DNA from: Leishmania mexicana MHOM/GT/2001/U1103
Lineage: Eukaryota; Euglenozoa; Kinetoplastea; Trypanosomatida; Trypanosomatidae
DNA: 64,000 nucleotides
Direction: 5' to 3'
NCBI RefSeq assembly: GCF_000234665.1
Contig: NC_018319.1
Span: forward strand, 62,001-126,000
The notes under the pieces were generated by a model. It saw nothing but the letters and a program-made list of their open reading frames with translations. It was not told the DNA's origin and ran no database searches. Below are positions 11,434-21,866 of the stretch, one piece after another. The translations under genes and the position numbers were made by a program. The number at the start of each line of letters is the position of its first letter. Within the stretch, counting starts at the first letter, position 1.

Positions 11434-13188
11434 TCAGTGCTTACTCGCACGTCGCTCACCGAGTCCAGCAGCCGCTGCCGCGCCAGAGCCGTGCCACGAC
11501 GCCATTCGGGAAGGCGGGCGGAGCGGTAGAGATCGCCTGCCGTCACGGCTGTCGCTCACAGCCTTGTGTAGGCGATCCTGGCGTGACTGCACAGACGATT
11601 GTCTGGCCTTCGGTAGAGAAGGGTACGGTAGCGGCAAGGGTTCCTTGTGCGCACCCGGAGTCAGTGCCGCGTCTGTGCAGAGGTGCAGAACATACCTCAG
11701 AAGACTCACCAGGCTATCCGACAGTTCAATGGGTGGAGTAGCGGTAGCGGTACTGTCATCTCTGCGGTGGCCAAAGGTGCCGTTGCTTGAGGCAGCCAAC
11801 GTCGTCTCAACACACGACGCAATCGCCCGCAGGCAGTCCCCTCGCTGTGAATTTTCGTGCTCCAGAGAATTACAGCGCTGCCGCAGCCGCAGCTGAGCCG
11901 CAGAGGACTCTCGAAGGGCACCCTCCACCTCAGCGAGCCGGTCGCTGTCCTTCTTGAGTTCTGAGAAGCGCAGCAACAGTCGGAGGCGTTGTAGCTCCTC
12001 CATGTCCTTTCTTGTATCGTCGTGCCCTATGCATTCTGTGGCAGCTCCTTCGCAACTAGCCCCGTCCACGCCTGGGACGGAATCAAGCCTGTGTGAAGCC
12101 CCCGGCCCACCATTACAAGACACAGCATCGGCGGGCTCTCGAGAAGAAGCACCTGGGGCAGAGCTTTGCTCAAGAGCAAGAATGCTGGAGCGATACGACA
12201 ACACCGACGTACCGGCGGCTTGGAGTCTCCGCCGCGCGCCGGCCAGCTCGCCACGCAGTCGGTCCACCAGCTGCCTTGCCGCGTCACTGCTGCCAGCGAT
12301 GTCGTCGTCGGTCGGCGTCGCGGCCTCCGTGGCAACAGAGTAGGTTTGCGTCTCTGAGCTCCGGCGGTGAGTCGAGGGTGATGACTGCTGCGCTTCAGGT
12401 TGAGCTGCCGCCGCACGCGTCGATCGCGTCGTGAACATCGACGTGATGTCGAGGAGAATCACCGGCAGCGGTGAGAACGTTGCTGGTGAGGTGGAGGGCG
12501 ACGAGGGAGTGTGCGAGCAGCACACCACCTGAGGCACGTCGTCTTTCCACTCCGTGAACGAGCCGCATGAAACGGGTGATGTTGGCATTGCCGTCACAGC
12601 GACACTGTCCGCCCACCGCACGGTGTTGGCCACTGCTGATGCCATTTCTGCGGTAGACGGCAACGGTGCCGACGCGCGACCAACGGGTGACGAAGCTACG
12701 CCCACCGGACGGATGCGGCCAGTGCAAGCAGGGACACGCTGCTTGCCCTGCAGAGACTCCAGAGCTTCAGACGAGCGCTGCGCACTCCTTGAAGCGTGTG
12801 CCAGCGACGTTTGTAATACGGCGATGCGCTCCTGCTGCTGCTGTATGATGTGCAGAAGATGCAGGTGGGGATGAGATGATTCCCGCGCAACAGCGGAGGT
12901 GGTAGTAGTAGCGCTCAACGACGGCAAAGGGGTACCCGCCGAAGGGGCCGCCGTCTCTACGCCATCTTCTAGTCTAGGGAGTGGCACTTGGGCCATTGTG
13001 GGTGGGGAAACGCAGAGAGCGTCCGATGGAAGTGGGTCTATCGCTACATCTTGACGCTGCGCCGCGTAGTCTAACTCGGCCGAGGGTGCCACGGTCGCGG
13101 AGTTGACGGCTGCGGTGGAAGCCGCCGGGATGCTGGCCGCAACGTATGCGTCGACAGCAGCAGCACCGTTGTGCGCAGGGGTTTCCAT
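11434..13188 (-). CDS. Hypothetical coiled-coil protein
   Basis: A 584-residue protein with no recognised family. Visible features: an Ala/Thr/Ser-rich N-terminus (1-105); a helical segment with HIIQQQQERIAVLQTSLA (113-130) continuing to about 150; a Ser/Pro/Thr-rich linker; a second helix around 303-340 (RQLVDRLRGELAGARRRLQ); and a longer predicted coiled coil at about 392-462, rich in Glu, Arg and Leu. The C-terminus is Ser/Arg-rich. No signal peptide or clear membrane segment. The ATG at 13188 starts the frame. Composition suggests a structural or scaffold protein, for example of the cytoskeleton, but this is inference only. Confidence 0.75.
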   Translation of the reverse strand: METPAHNGAAAVDAYVAASIPAASTAAVNSATVAPSAELDYAAQRQDVAIDPLPSDALCVSPPTMAQVPLPRLEDGVETAAPSAGTPLPSLSATTTTSAVARESSHPHLHLLHIIQQQQERIAVLQTSLAHASRSAQRSSEALESLQGKQRVPACTGRIRPVGVASSPVGRASAPLPSTAEMASAVANTVRWADSVAVTAMPTSPVSCGSFTEWKDDVPQVVCCSHTPSSPSTSPATFSPLPVILLDITSMFTTRSTRAAAAQPEAQQSSPSTHRRSSETQTYSVATEAATPTDDDIAGSSDAARQLVDRLRGELAGARRRLQAAGTSVLSYRSSILALEQSSAPGASSREPADAVSCNGGPGASHRLDSVPGVDGASCEGAATECIGHDDTRKDMEELQRLRLLLRFSELKKDSDRLAEVEGALRESSAAQLRLRQRCNSLEHENSQRGDCLRAIASCVETTLAASSNGTFGHRRDDSTATATPPIELSDSLVSLLRYVLHLCTDAALTPGAHKEPLPLPYPSLPKARQSSVQSRQDRLHKAVSDSRDGRRSLPLRPPSRMASWHGSGAAAAAGLGERRASKH

Positions 13189-14339
13189 CGTTAGCAGCCA
13201 GCGAGAGGGAGGGCGGGCGGGAGGAAGTAGTGCTGCGGCTTCGACACTGGGGTGGGCGCGGCAATGAGAGCATGCAAAGAGAGCGAAACGAAGAAAAGGG
13301 AAAAAAGGGGGAGACGGCAGGAGGGCGAGCGATGGAGGTGGATGGGCGTGAGACTGCCGGGGGCGTGTGTGTGTGCGCCGGTGGGGAGGGAGAAGGATGA
13401 AACGGTGGGAGAAAGCGGTTTCTCAGAGAGAGGAGGACAAGAGGGGGAGGGGCAGGAGATGCGCACTGGTGTCTTCACCTGTGTGGCGGGATGAGGAGGG
13501 GCAACTCGTACCGGGTGCTGCCTTCCACCACCCATCCTGTTCAACTCGACCCTCTTCGCACACCAGCCGTACACTCTCTCCTCCAACCATACGGCGGCAG
13601 ACTCGTTAGCGGCAGCTGCTGTCGACGTAGGAAACAAGAACTGGCCACCTTAGACACACAAACACGTGGGCGCGCAGCAGTAGGAGGAGAAGGAGCGTCG
13701 CAGAGGAACTCCCCTCCTCACCTCTCCTCTCCCCCCTGACGCAGGCGGTGCGCTCACGCGTCCGTCAAATGATGTCCTCATCAGTTGATTGCCTTTTCCT
13801 TTGCCTGCATGCAAGCTGATGACGTTGTGCTGCAGTTGATAGGATGAAGCCTCCTCCCGCCGTGCCTAGCCTCCGGCTCTCGAGGATACTTGGGTGGGGA
13901 GAGAGGGGATCAAAAGAGGGGGAGGCGCTGAGGCCAATGATGGAAGCGCTAAAAGGAAGGGAGGGAGACGATGCAGCGACAGAGCGACACACACACAAGC
14001 CTTGTGTGTGGGGAGTGGTGATGCGGCTGTGCATGAGTACATGTGAAGAGGGGGAGAGAGGGAGACGGAGGCACGGAACGGGGCCGCGAGAGAGTGGGAG
14101 GCGTGCTCACCCCGACTTGTCAAGCGGCATTCCTTCAGCAGCGAAGAAGAGAGAACACTTCATCTGTCGCGCATCCTTGCAAGCTCTTTCTCCCCCTTCC
14201 CACTTCCCCGACGTGCACGCACACACACCTCCACCTCTCACACCGAGCACCGCCACCAACAATGCCGTGAACATCCTGTACAATGCCAGCGGCAGCCACA
14301 GACACAGAAGCAGCGCCCCTCTCTCTCCCAACCGCTTTC
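13189..14339. other. Intergenic
   Basis: Between the MAPR-like gene stop and the coiled-coil protein start. Mostly purine-rich on the plus strand (13200-13480 and 13890-14060), so pyrimidine-rich on the transcribed minus strand, consistent with splice-acceptor and polyadenylation signals. No gene seen. Confidence 0.5.
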
Positions 14340-14831
14340 TCACGGCGGGAGAGAAGCCGCGCGCTTCACGAAGTTCTTGTTCGGGTCCGTGATCCAGCCA
14401 ACTGCAGGGTACTTGCTTCGGAAGCGCTCCTCCCACTCATGCAACGTTGTAAGATGGTCTGGGGCGAGGGTGGTCCAGTCCGCGTTGATCTCGTCGCGGC
14501 CGACGATGACCTTGCCGAGCTGACGGGAGCTGTCGCAGCCGGCAAAGGCGCTGTATGGGCCCTCTGGCCCGTACCACTCGAGCGAGACGTTGTAGATGAT
14601 CCCCTTCACCCCCACGAACACCTGTGGCATCCTCTTCCCGTCGAACTGCGCCAACTCCTCCACCGTGTAGGCACGCGGCACGAACGCGTCGCCGCGGGGC
14701 TTTTCGGCCAGCCGCTGGCGACTTTTAAACTGCAAGCGCACGAAGATAATGACGAGGAAGCCAAGAAAGACGCCAAGCACAATGCTGGCATGCGTCACCT
14801 CGCGCGCGCCAGACCCGGTCGCGTTCGACAT
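14340..14831 (-). CDS. MAPR-family cytochrome b5-like haem-binding membrane protein
   Basis: A 163-residue protein with one N-terminal membrane anchor (about 16-34) followed by a cytochrome-b5-like domain of the membrane-associated progesterone receptor (PGRMC/Dap1) type (about 54-145). Diagnostic parts are YTVEELAQFDG (55-65), VKGIIYNVS (75-83) and YGPEGPYSAFAG (87-98), whose Tyr residues take part in haem binding in PGRMC1, then HEWEERFRSKYPAVG (131-145). Known members bind haem and support sterol-synthesis P450s or haem trafficking; a role next to sterol demethylase would make sense in an ergosterol-making parasite but is inferred. Length and topology match the family. The ATG at 14829-14831 is chosen because the domain anchor begins there; the longer frame adds only 21 low-complexity residues. 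Confidence 0.88.
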   Translation of the reverse strand: MSNATGSGAREVTHASIVLGVFLGFLVIIFVRLQFKSRQRLAEKPRGDAFVPRAYTVEELAQFDGKRMPQVFVGVKGIIYNVSLEWYGPEGPYSAFAGCDSSRQLGKVIVGRDEINADWTTLAPDHLTTLHEWEERFRSKYPAVGWITDPNKNFVKRAASLPP

Positions 14832-15679
14832 GATGGCAATGATGCTGTGGTGAGCTGCGTCCTTTCTATGTCCTTTCCCCTCCAGCAGACCCACTGCTCT
14901 CTGTCTGTGTGTGTGTGTGTGTGTGTGGCCAGGCTCTGCAGAGGTTGTACAACAAGCTTCTCCCGTTCAGGTTGGAGTTGGCCTGTGCTGTACCGGTCCG
15001 GGCGTTTCGCGCTGCAACCGAGAGAAACGAGTCGAGGAGTGGAGAGAGGGTGAAAGTCGCGAGGCGCACGTGTGCCGGTTCGCGTGAGAGTGTCTGCTTG
15101 CGTAGGTGCACGCGTGTATGTGTACGTCTGTGTAAAAGTGTGCGATGGCGTTATGAAGGACGTCAGCCAACACCAGAGAGACAAGTAGACGAGCAGGCGA
15201 TCAGACGCACCAGCGACAACCGGAACACAGCCAATGGAGGGAGAGTGCGTGGGTGCGAGAGAGAGAGAGGGGGGCACAGAGAGATGCCCGTGCTCGTGAC
15301 CGCTTGGACGGGTACGATAAACTACGATCCAGCAGCGCCGCCGCCACCACTACGTGTGCACACACACATACACACGAGCGTGAGCGTTTGTGGGGCGAAA
15401 CGGCAGACAGCATGTACAGTCGGAGAGCGAGGGAGAGGGCAGACGAAGTAGTGCACGGAGGGTGTGGGTCGTTGCGGTGGAGGGAGCTGAAGAACGCACC
15501 ATGGACGTGCTTCCGCGTGTGTGTGTGTGTGTGCGCGCGCGGCTGCGCATGGGCCGGTAGATATACCACAAGGCAGAAGAGTGCCGGCAACGCAACATCA
15601 TTTCAGAGCACAGACGCCTGCGATGATTCTTTTTCTGTAGGGTTGACATGCGTGCCCATGGCGAAGACCACCCACTCCC
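14832..15679. other. Intergenic, 5' flank of the MAPR-like gene
   Basis: Contains a TG repeat (14908-14928), further CA/TG tracts (15357-15375, 15518-15535) and no supported gene. On the minus strand the CA tract lies about 80 bases ahead of the MAPR start codon, typical of a trans-spliced leader region. Confidence 0.5.
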
Positions 15680-16214
15680 ACACACTTCTCGGTGCACAGC
15701 ATCCCAGGGCCTCCCGTACGCCCCCATCCTGCCAGTGCCGGAACCGCTTGTGGCCGGTGGCAGGCGCATGTGCCTAGCACGTGCGGAGGCCACAGCGATG
15801 CGCCGCCGCCGATATGCCGGCAGTCAGGCGCTGGATGGCGCGGCATCGGGGCGCCCTGCAACGCTGCACGCGTTGGTGAGCCCGCATGACGGGCACAGCG
15901 CCAACCTCACTCGAGCGCACCCCACCCGGCCCTCACTGCCTACGGGATGGGGGAGCCTGCGCGCCACGCCGAGGGGGATGCACCGGGTGGCGACCGGGAT
16001 GATGGGAGCGGCTGCGAGGCGACCCGCGGCGCGGTGGTGCGTAGAGTGTGAGGCAGAGGCCGTGCTCTCAGCTGGCTGGGACGGCTGCATGGCGGCGACG
16101 CGTGTGTGAGCGGCATGCTTCGCACGAGGCGACGGGGCCTTCTGTAGCAGGCTGGCGAGTGGTGGTGTGGAGTGGCGTTGAGCCCATGCTCTGTATGGCA
16201 TAGCGGGCGCGTTG
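15680..16214 (+). mobile_element. SIDER2-like short retroposon, copy B (antisense)
   Basis: Nearly identical to copies A, C and D but in the opposite orientation relative to transcription: here the element reads plus while neighbouring genes are minus. Its 5' end is shortened (the GGGTAAACAC start seen in A, C and D is replaced by other sequence) and near its 3' end it has a small deletion relative to A and C. It shares the short form of the CCACACCACCACTCG region and the GGTGCATCCC variant with copy A. Confidence 0.75.
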
Positions 16215-16589
16215 CAGAAAACGAGAGGAGGGGGTGTTGTGTCTTCGCAGAAGCCCATGAAGCTGCGAGGGGAAGGATACGGGCACCCTCCCACAGCCCA
16301 GAAAAAGACACCCGAGGAGAGGGGAAGCACCACGCACGGAGGCGCGTCAGACACACATACACGAACACATGAACACGCCCTGGGAAAAGGATCACCGTTA
16401 CCATCGCGAGGAGCAGCCGCAGACGCGCCAGATGTGTCGAGTGGGTGGCAGCTGGGTGAAGGGAGACTTCGAGGAGGCTAGAGAGCGCGCACACATGCAC
16501 ACCAACAGCGGGGGGGGGGGGGGGGCACAATTCACAAGACGGCAAGACGGGCAAAGCAGCAGGCAGTCACGCTGCCTCCCACGTCGCCC
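16215..16589. other. Intergenic with a G16 homopolymer
   Basis: 3' flank of the small membrane-protein gene (its stop is at 16590). A run of 16 G lies at 16510-16525, a place where sequence length is easily misread. No gene. Confidence 0.6.
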
Positions 16590-17474
16590 TCATCGCACAA
16601 TGCCGTCGGCGCAGAGTTCACGCTCCAGGTGCTCGAGGGAGTAGGTTGGAAAGAAGCTCAGCAGGAAAGCCTCCGCACACTTCGCAACGACGTAGCCGAT
16701 CTTACGCAGCTTCGACACAGATCCTACGTGCCCCTCTGGCTTGAAAAGACGCCCGAGCAAGGACGGTGCCCCGGTGGTCCCCGTCTCGTGACTGATCTGG
16801 AAGTTTCGCACAAACTCCTGCACGCCCTTCACGGTAATGTATAAGACGAGAAGGCAAATCACGTGAGTGCTGCTCAGCTTGACCTGAACGTAGAGGACGA
16901 AGAAGACAAGGAGGAGCTGGAGGAGGTGCGCGCGGTTGCGTGCCACCCGATTCGCCAGCCAGTTCAAACACCCACCAACAGCGTGGGTAACGCGAGCAAG
17001 GTGACCTAGTAGTGGTGGTGGTGCTTGTGCTGCCGGTGGAGGCGTGGCTGGTGCTGCTGCTGCTGCTGCTGTTTGGGTCAAAGTAGGGCTGTCCTCGTTT
17101 GTCCCGACAATGCGCCGGCGAAGGGTACCCACCACAACATGCTGTCTGGCTGCCTCGCCGGCCAAGGTGTCGGCGCTGACAGTGTCATGTGCCGCCGCGC
17201 CTCCGTCTTCTTGGCCTGACGACACTCCAGTTGCGTCGCGTTGGTTGCTGAGGTAGTTGAGCCTCTGTGATGCTACGTAGAACTGGCGGAACTCCTCAAA
17301 CGACATGCCACGCCGCTCCGACGGCGGCGAATCCCCTTCGGGGGACGCAATGCTAGTATCCGCCGTGCTCGCAGCGGCCGCATCTGCTGGTGTTGCGACC
17401 GCAGATAGAGCTGCTTGCGCGGGCAAAAACGGCAGCATCGCCGGCTGCTCATCCTCTGGTGGAGGCGCAGACAT
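16590..17474 (-). CDS. Hypothetical small integral membrane protein
   Basis: A 294-residue protein. The first half is soluble and Ala/Pro-rich, with a short conserved-looking motif MSFEEFRQFYVASQRLNYLS (about 57-76). The second half has two adjacent hydrophobic helices (about 183-215, LLLVFFVLYVQVK then VICLLVLYITVKG) and a further hydrophobic segment near the C-terminus (AEAFLLSFFPTY). A soluble N-part, paired hydrophobic segments and an FFASLxP-like end loosely recall HERP-type ER proteins, but no ubiquitin-like domain is seen, so this is weak. The frame is open far upstream, through pyrimidine and CA repeats; the ATG at 17474 begins a normal-looking protein. Confidence 0.72.
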   Translation of the reverse strand: MSAPPPEDEQPAMLPFLPAQAALSAVATPADAAAASTADTSIASPEGDSPPSERRGMSFEEFRQFYVASQRLNYLSNQRDATGVSSGQEDGGAAAHDTVSADTLAGEAARQHVVVGTLRRRIVGTNEDSPTLTQTAAAAAAPATPPPAAQAPPPLLGHLARVTHAVGGCLNWLANRVARNRAHLLQLLLVFFVLYVQVKLSSTHVICLLVLYITVKGVQEFVRNFQISHETGTTGAPSLLGRLFKPEGHVGSVSKLRKIGYVVAKCAEAFLLSFFPTYSLEHLERELCADGIVR

Positions 17475-18358
17475 AGTCAAGCTAGAGCCAACGAAAGAGA
17501 GACGAGAAGGCGAGGTTGCGTGGCACAGACCTCCCTGATGCGCGCACAGAGCAGTACACACACGCACAATAATAATAATAAACACCGGCCCGAGAGGAAG
17601 CTGTGCTGAGGAAGCGTTTGGAGGAGGAGGAGGGAGAGAGAGAGGGAGAGACAAGTGAGCGATGCAGTGACGGCGAGAGAAAGGTCCCATCGGTTCTTGC
17701 TTTCGTGCGTGTATGCGCACGTTTTGCGCTGTGCGCTGCTTCCCTGCCAATGTACATGGCAGAGGGCACAACAGCAGCACCGCTGTTCCAGCGTGGACTT
17801 GGACAGAAGGAGAGGACAGGGGGCGGGAAGACTGGCGGCCGCTGAGCAACCCGTCCCCCCCTCCATCTCCCTCTCCTTCTCTCTTGCCCGAACCCCCGCT
17901 TGTGTAAAACAAGGAGATGAAAGGAAAAGGGGCTTCGAGCGCGACTCTCCGCAAACACACGCACAGAGAGAGAGAGAGCTTGAATGCACACGACGCCTCA
18001 GCCGCCGGTGCGCGCGCAGCCCTATCCGCTGCCCCGTTCGCCCCCAATCCTCCCTCCCTCCATCCCTGTGTGCTGTGCTGCGTTGTGTGGCCTCTTACCT
18101 TTTTTCGGGGAAGGAAAGGTGTGTTTGGTAAGTCAAATCACAAGAGAACGAAATAAAGAAAGCGAAGAAAACACGAGCTCAAAGCTCCGCCGCCGCCGCA
18201 CTCCAACCATCACCGCGAAAGCGAAGGGGAGGGGGAAGAGATGCCGTGTGGCGGTGGCGCAGTGAACGCGGGAAGAGGTGTTTTGGTGTACGAGAGAGCG
18301 CGCGCGTGAAAAAGCAGGCAATCCTTCTCTCCCCTCACGAACGCACAGAAAGACACAT
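17475..18358. other. Intergenic between L13a and the membrane-protein gene
   Basis: About 880 bp. On the minus strand a long pyrimidine-rich tract (complement of about 17620-17660 and 17960-17985) leads into the downstream gene and is a likely splice-acceptor region. No gene supported. Confidence 0.55.
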
Positions 18359-19027
18359 TTACGCGTAGCCGAACTTCTTGAGCACCTCCACGTTGTGCTT
18401 GGGCATCTTGGCGAGCGCCTCCTTGCGGGCCGCCTTCCACGCGTCGCGGAGCTTCGCCTTCTTTTCGTGGTGGCGGCACGCCTTCTCCACGCGAGCCTTC
18501 TCAAGATTAGCGACGACGTCGCTGTACTTCCAGCCCACGTGCTTGCACATGTTGCCCAGCACCGTGTAAGGGCGCTCCGAGCGGTAGCACATGTGGCGCT
18601 GGGCGCGCGGGATCACCACGCGCCCACCCGTGCGCACCACGTTGGGCGGAATTCCCTCGTAGGCCACCAGCGAGTTCAGCGCCTTCATACCGCGCTTCGT
18701 GTACCGGGGCAGCATGCTGCGCACAGTGCGGACAAACACGTCGGACGGGGAACGGTGGTGGAAGGGGCCCTTTGTGGGGTTCGTCAGCTTCCGCTTGCGC
18801 AGGTACTGCAGGTACTTGATCTTGTTGCGGATCTCCGTACCGGCAATGTTGAGCTGCTCGCATCGCACCACGGTGATCTTCTTACCCAGGAGCAGCTGCT
18901 TGGCAACCACAGCCGCCGCGCGACCAAGTACGTGATCCTTCAGGTCGATCACAATGATCTCGGGGCGGTGCCTCTTGGCACTCTTGCGCTGCGCGCGCAA
19001 CGCATCCTTGCGGCTTGGGAAGGCCAT
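18359..19027 (-). CDS. RPL13A: 60S ribosomal protein L13a (uL13)
   Basis: Cytosolic large-subunit ribosomal protein, 222 residues. Recognised by the uL13 core: IIVIDLKDHVLGRAAAVVAK near the N-terminus, VVRCEQLNIAGTEIRNKIKY (54-73), KGPFHHRSPSDVF, then VRSMLPRYTKRGMKALNSL and YEGIPP. The eukaryotic C-terminal extension is strongly basic (Lys/Arg/His-rich) and ends KFGYA. The product is somewhat longer than human L13a because of N- and C-terminal extensions. The ATG at 19025-19027 follows a TG/CA repeat leader. Coding sequence is very GC-rich with strong codon bias, as for a highly expressed gene. Confidence 0.97.
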   Translation of the reverse strand: MAFPSRKDALRAQRKSAKRHRPEIIVIDLKDHVLGRAAAVVAKQLLLGKKITVVRCEQLNIAGTEIRNKIKYLQYLRKRKLTNPTKGPFHHRSPSDVFVRTVRSMLPRYTKRGMKALNSLVAYEGIPPNVVRTGGRVVIPRAQRHMCYRSERPYTVLGNMCKHVGWKYSDVVANLEKARVEKACRHHEKKAKLRDAWKAARKEALAKMPKHNVEVLKKFGYA

Positions 19028-19344
19028 TTTTCACGGTGTATGTGTGTGTGTGTGTCGTGAAACAGCGAAAGCACCTGTCGTGCGGGAGCAACAGAGGCAC
19101 GGGGGGGGGGGCATATATATATATATATATAGATATGTGTGTGTGTGTTCGAGGAGTTGTGCGCGTGCGTTCGTGTGTCGTGATGACCATAGCAGAGGCA
19201 GGAAGAGGAAAGGGGACAAGGCAAAGGAAGTGGGAATGACATAACAACCGGCGTGCACACACACACCCCGCCCGCTGCAGGACGGTGAACCGCCCGCTTG
19301 CCCTTGACAGTCGGCAAACCTCCCCGCAAGTAAACAGGCGAAAC
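19028..19344. other. L13a 5' flank with G11 and (AT)n
   Basis: Contains a TG repeat at 19039-19054, a G11 run (19101-19111) directly joined to (AT)n (19113-19131), and CA repeats at 19255-19266. On the minus strand this is the leader and splice-acceptor region of L13a. Confidence 0.6.
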
Positions 19345-19616
19345 GAATGATGTCGACAGATAAGTGTGATGCACTCCGATACACGCTACCAACTCCGCCT
19401 ATACGGACGACTTGCCGATTCCCACGGAGGCGTACATCCATCTGCCACCCCTCCACTCGCGCCCTCTACATACCCCGAGCGCTGGCACAGAAATCCATGC
19501 GAATTCTGTTGTTTGCAAGGCATCATCGGGCAACACATCACGCACGAATAGGTAGACGTGCGCATCCTCCCCCTCCCCCTCCCTTTCTTTTCCGTCACTC
19601 AAGCGGTCCCTGTCGC
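19345..19616. repeat. 272-bp dispersed repeat, copy 2
   Basis: Matches 3711-3982 over its full length with one visible difference. It starts 318 bp upstream of the L13a start codon. The flanks (AAACAGGCGAAAC before, ACCTTCGCG after) differ from those of copy 1. Confidence 0.9.
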
Positions 19617-20200
19617 ACCTTCGCGTTTGGTACTCCGGTGCTACGAGAGTCACAGTAACTGATTAAGTCACAAGAGGGCTTATCCACCGCTACACGCTCT
19701 GAATGGAATATAGGGGAGGGGGGAATATGTGTGGCGGGTACGCCCAAGAAAACTGTCCATCCGTGCGATCCCCCCCACTGCCACCGTTATACAGCGCAGG
19801 AGGTCTTTCCAGATGGACTTCGAAAGTGGACGTGTTTCTCACACATTATGTAAATGTGCTGGAGTGTCTGCGGCAAACGCCCGAATCGCCTGATCCTGCG
19901 GCCCGCGCCTCAGCCGACATCAGCACATCTGGCGTCGTAACGCATTCTGTCCGCCAGCTGCGCGAGCCTCGCCACTTTCACAGATAAAAAAACGTTTCTC
20001 GGCCAGAAAAATCACGCGTCTCTCTCGCGCCATCGGCGTCCGTCGGGGCTTCCCTCTTTCCTGACACGAAACGCGCCGCGTTGTCCTTCCCGCTGTTCGG
20101 CACATCAGTGGTCCGCCTCAACGACACGCCTGCGAGCCCAACAGCATCAGAACGCCGCTTCACACCTCCGTCCGAATTCCGGATACAGTGAAGCATAATC
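19617..20200. other. Intergenic between the 272-bp repeat and SIDER copy C
   Basis: About 580 bp of moderate-GC sequence with little simple repeat content. Short open frames exist but none has a domain or a credible context. Nothing further seen. Confidence 0.45.
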
Positions 20201-20802
20201 TTTCTGCTTTTTGTTTTTTGCTTTTGCAACGCGTTTCCATTCTCCGCCATACAGAGCATGGGCTCAACGCCACTCCACACCACCCACCGTCCACCACTCG
20301 CCAGCCTGCTACAGAAGGCCCCGTCGCCTCGTGCGAAGCATGCCGCTCACACACGCGTCGCCGCCATGCAGCCGTCCCAGCCAGCTGAGAGCACGGCCTC
20401 TGCCTCACACTCTACGCACCACCGCGCCGCGGGTCGCCTCGCAGCCGCTCCCATCATCCCGGTCGCCACCCGGTGCACCCCCCTCGGCGTGGCGCGCAGG
20501 CTCCCCCATCCCGTAGGCAGTGAGGGCCGGGTGGGGTGCGCTCGAGTGAGGTTGGCGCTGTGCCCGTCATGCGGGCTCACCAACGCGTGCACCGTTGCAG
20601 GGCGCCCCGATGCCGCGCCATCCAGCGCCTGACTGCCGGCATATCGGCGGCGGCGCATCGCTGTGGCCTCCGCACGTGCTAGGCACATGCGCCTGCCACC
20701 GGCCACAAGCGGTTCCGGCACTGGCAGGATGGGGGCGTACGGGAGACCCTGGGATGCCGTGCACCGAGAAGTGTGAGTGTTTACCCCCCTCCCCTCCCGC
20801 CA
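20201..20802 (-). mobile_element. SIDER2-like short retroposon, copy C, with A-rich tail
   Basis: The most complete copy. Read on the minus strand it begins near 20802 (GGGAGGGGAGGGGGGTAAAC) and ends at about 20227, followed by an A-rich tail (T-rich on plus at 20201-20226). The tail fixes the polarity of all four copies and is the expected mark of retrotransposition. It carries an 11-bp insertion (CCCACCGTCCA) shared with copy D and absent from A and B. It is sense to transcription, in the 3' flank of the CFAP20-domain gene. No clear target-site duplication was found. Confidence 0.78.
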
Positions 20803-21866
20803 TCGCGTTTCAGAGCTAGAAAAGTGAGAACAGTCAACGAAACCATTGTGTTCATGTGAATGGATTCCGTTTTGGCACACACACACGCACAAGCACACGC
20901 ACACACATCCTGCGCGACAGAAAAAAAAGGGAGAAAGGTACAAGTCGCTGGAGATAGCGCCACGGTGCACAAGCTGCGCGGGGTCGAGTGTTCCCTGTGT
21001 AGTTTATTTTTCTCGTTGTTCTTCGACTTGTTTGCGTGTGTGTGATGGTGTGCTTCTCCGTCTCCTCCGCCTGTGAAAAGGGGGACGCCGTGTCTCCTCA
21101 TGCATGCGTTTGTGAAGAATATACAATAAAAAAGAGAGGGGGTGGTGGGGGGTGGGTAGGGGTTGGCAGAGGGACGCACACATACGAACACACAAGCAAG
21201 TGGCGAAATGAGAGTGGATGTGGGAAAAAAAAAAGCGGGGGTATCGAAGACAACGCAGGAACGGCGACACACACACACACACACGCACCAGTACTTTTCT
21301 GTTGTCTGCCACATGTGGTGGTCGCGTTGTTTGTCTCGTCTCGATCCAGTTTCCGTACGGGAGTGATACATCACTACAGCATCCATGAACATGGGGGTAG
21401 GCCAAATATAAAAAGAAAGATCAAAGCCGAAAAGCTAATAACAGAGGACGGGAAGGAAAAGTCCTGTACGTTCACCCACCTTTCTGCGTGGGCATGGGTG
21501 TGTGTGTGTGTGTGTGTACGCGCTTCACCATGGAGCCAATAAAAAAAAATGCTCTTGAAACGGGAAAGACACACGCACGCACGCACGCAGTAAGATGATG
21601 AAAACACACGGGAGACGAACCACAGAGCGAAAGAGGAGGAGGGCAAGTAGAGGTTAAGGAAGAGAGGAAACATACAAGGCAAAAAAAAAAGAAAAGGCAG
21701 GCAGACAGGGTAAGCAACAGATGGAGATAAGGGGAGTCCCTTAGTGTCCGCGTGGTGCAACGCGCGCGTATCTTCGCAGACCATCACACTCTAGAAATGA
21801 TACCGTGTGGTCTGTCTTCGCACCATTTCGGATGCGCCCATACACTCCACCGCCCACAGAAAGGTT
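20803..21866. other. Intergenic, proximal 3' flank of the CFAP20-domain gene
   Basis: Expected 3' UTR on the minus strand. Holds CA/TG repeats (20877-20906, 21269-21285, 21497-21518) and A-rich runs (21229-21236, 21541-21549, 21681-21690). No gene supported. Confidence 0.5.

Noticed and set aside
15648..16109. Recurrent open frames of 90-150 codons inside the SIDER copies (also at 3184-3558, 20347-20970, 45937-46500)
   Set aside because: They look conserved between loci only because the DNA is repeated. They occur in several phases on both strands and lie outside the normal gene order.
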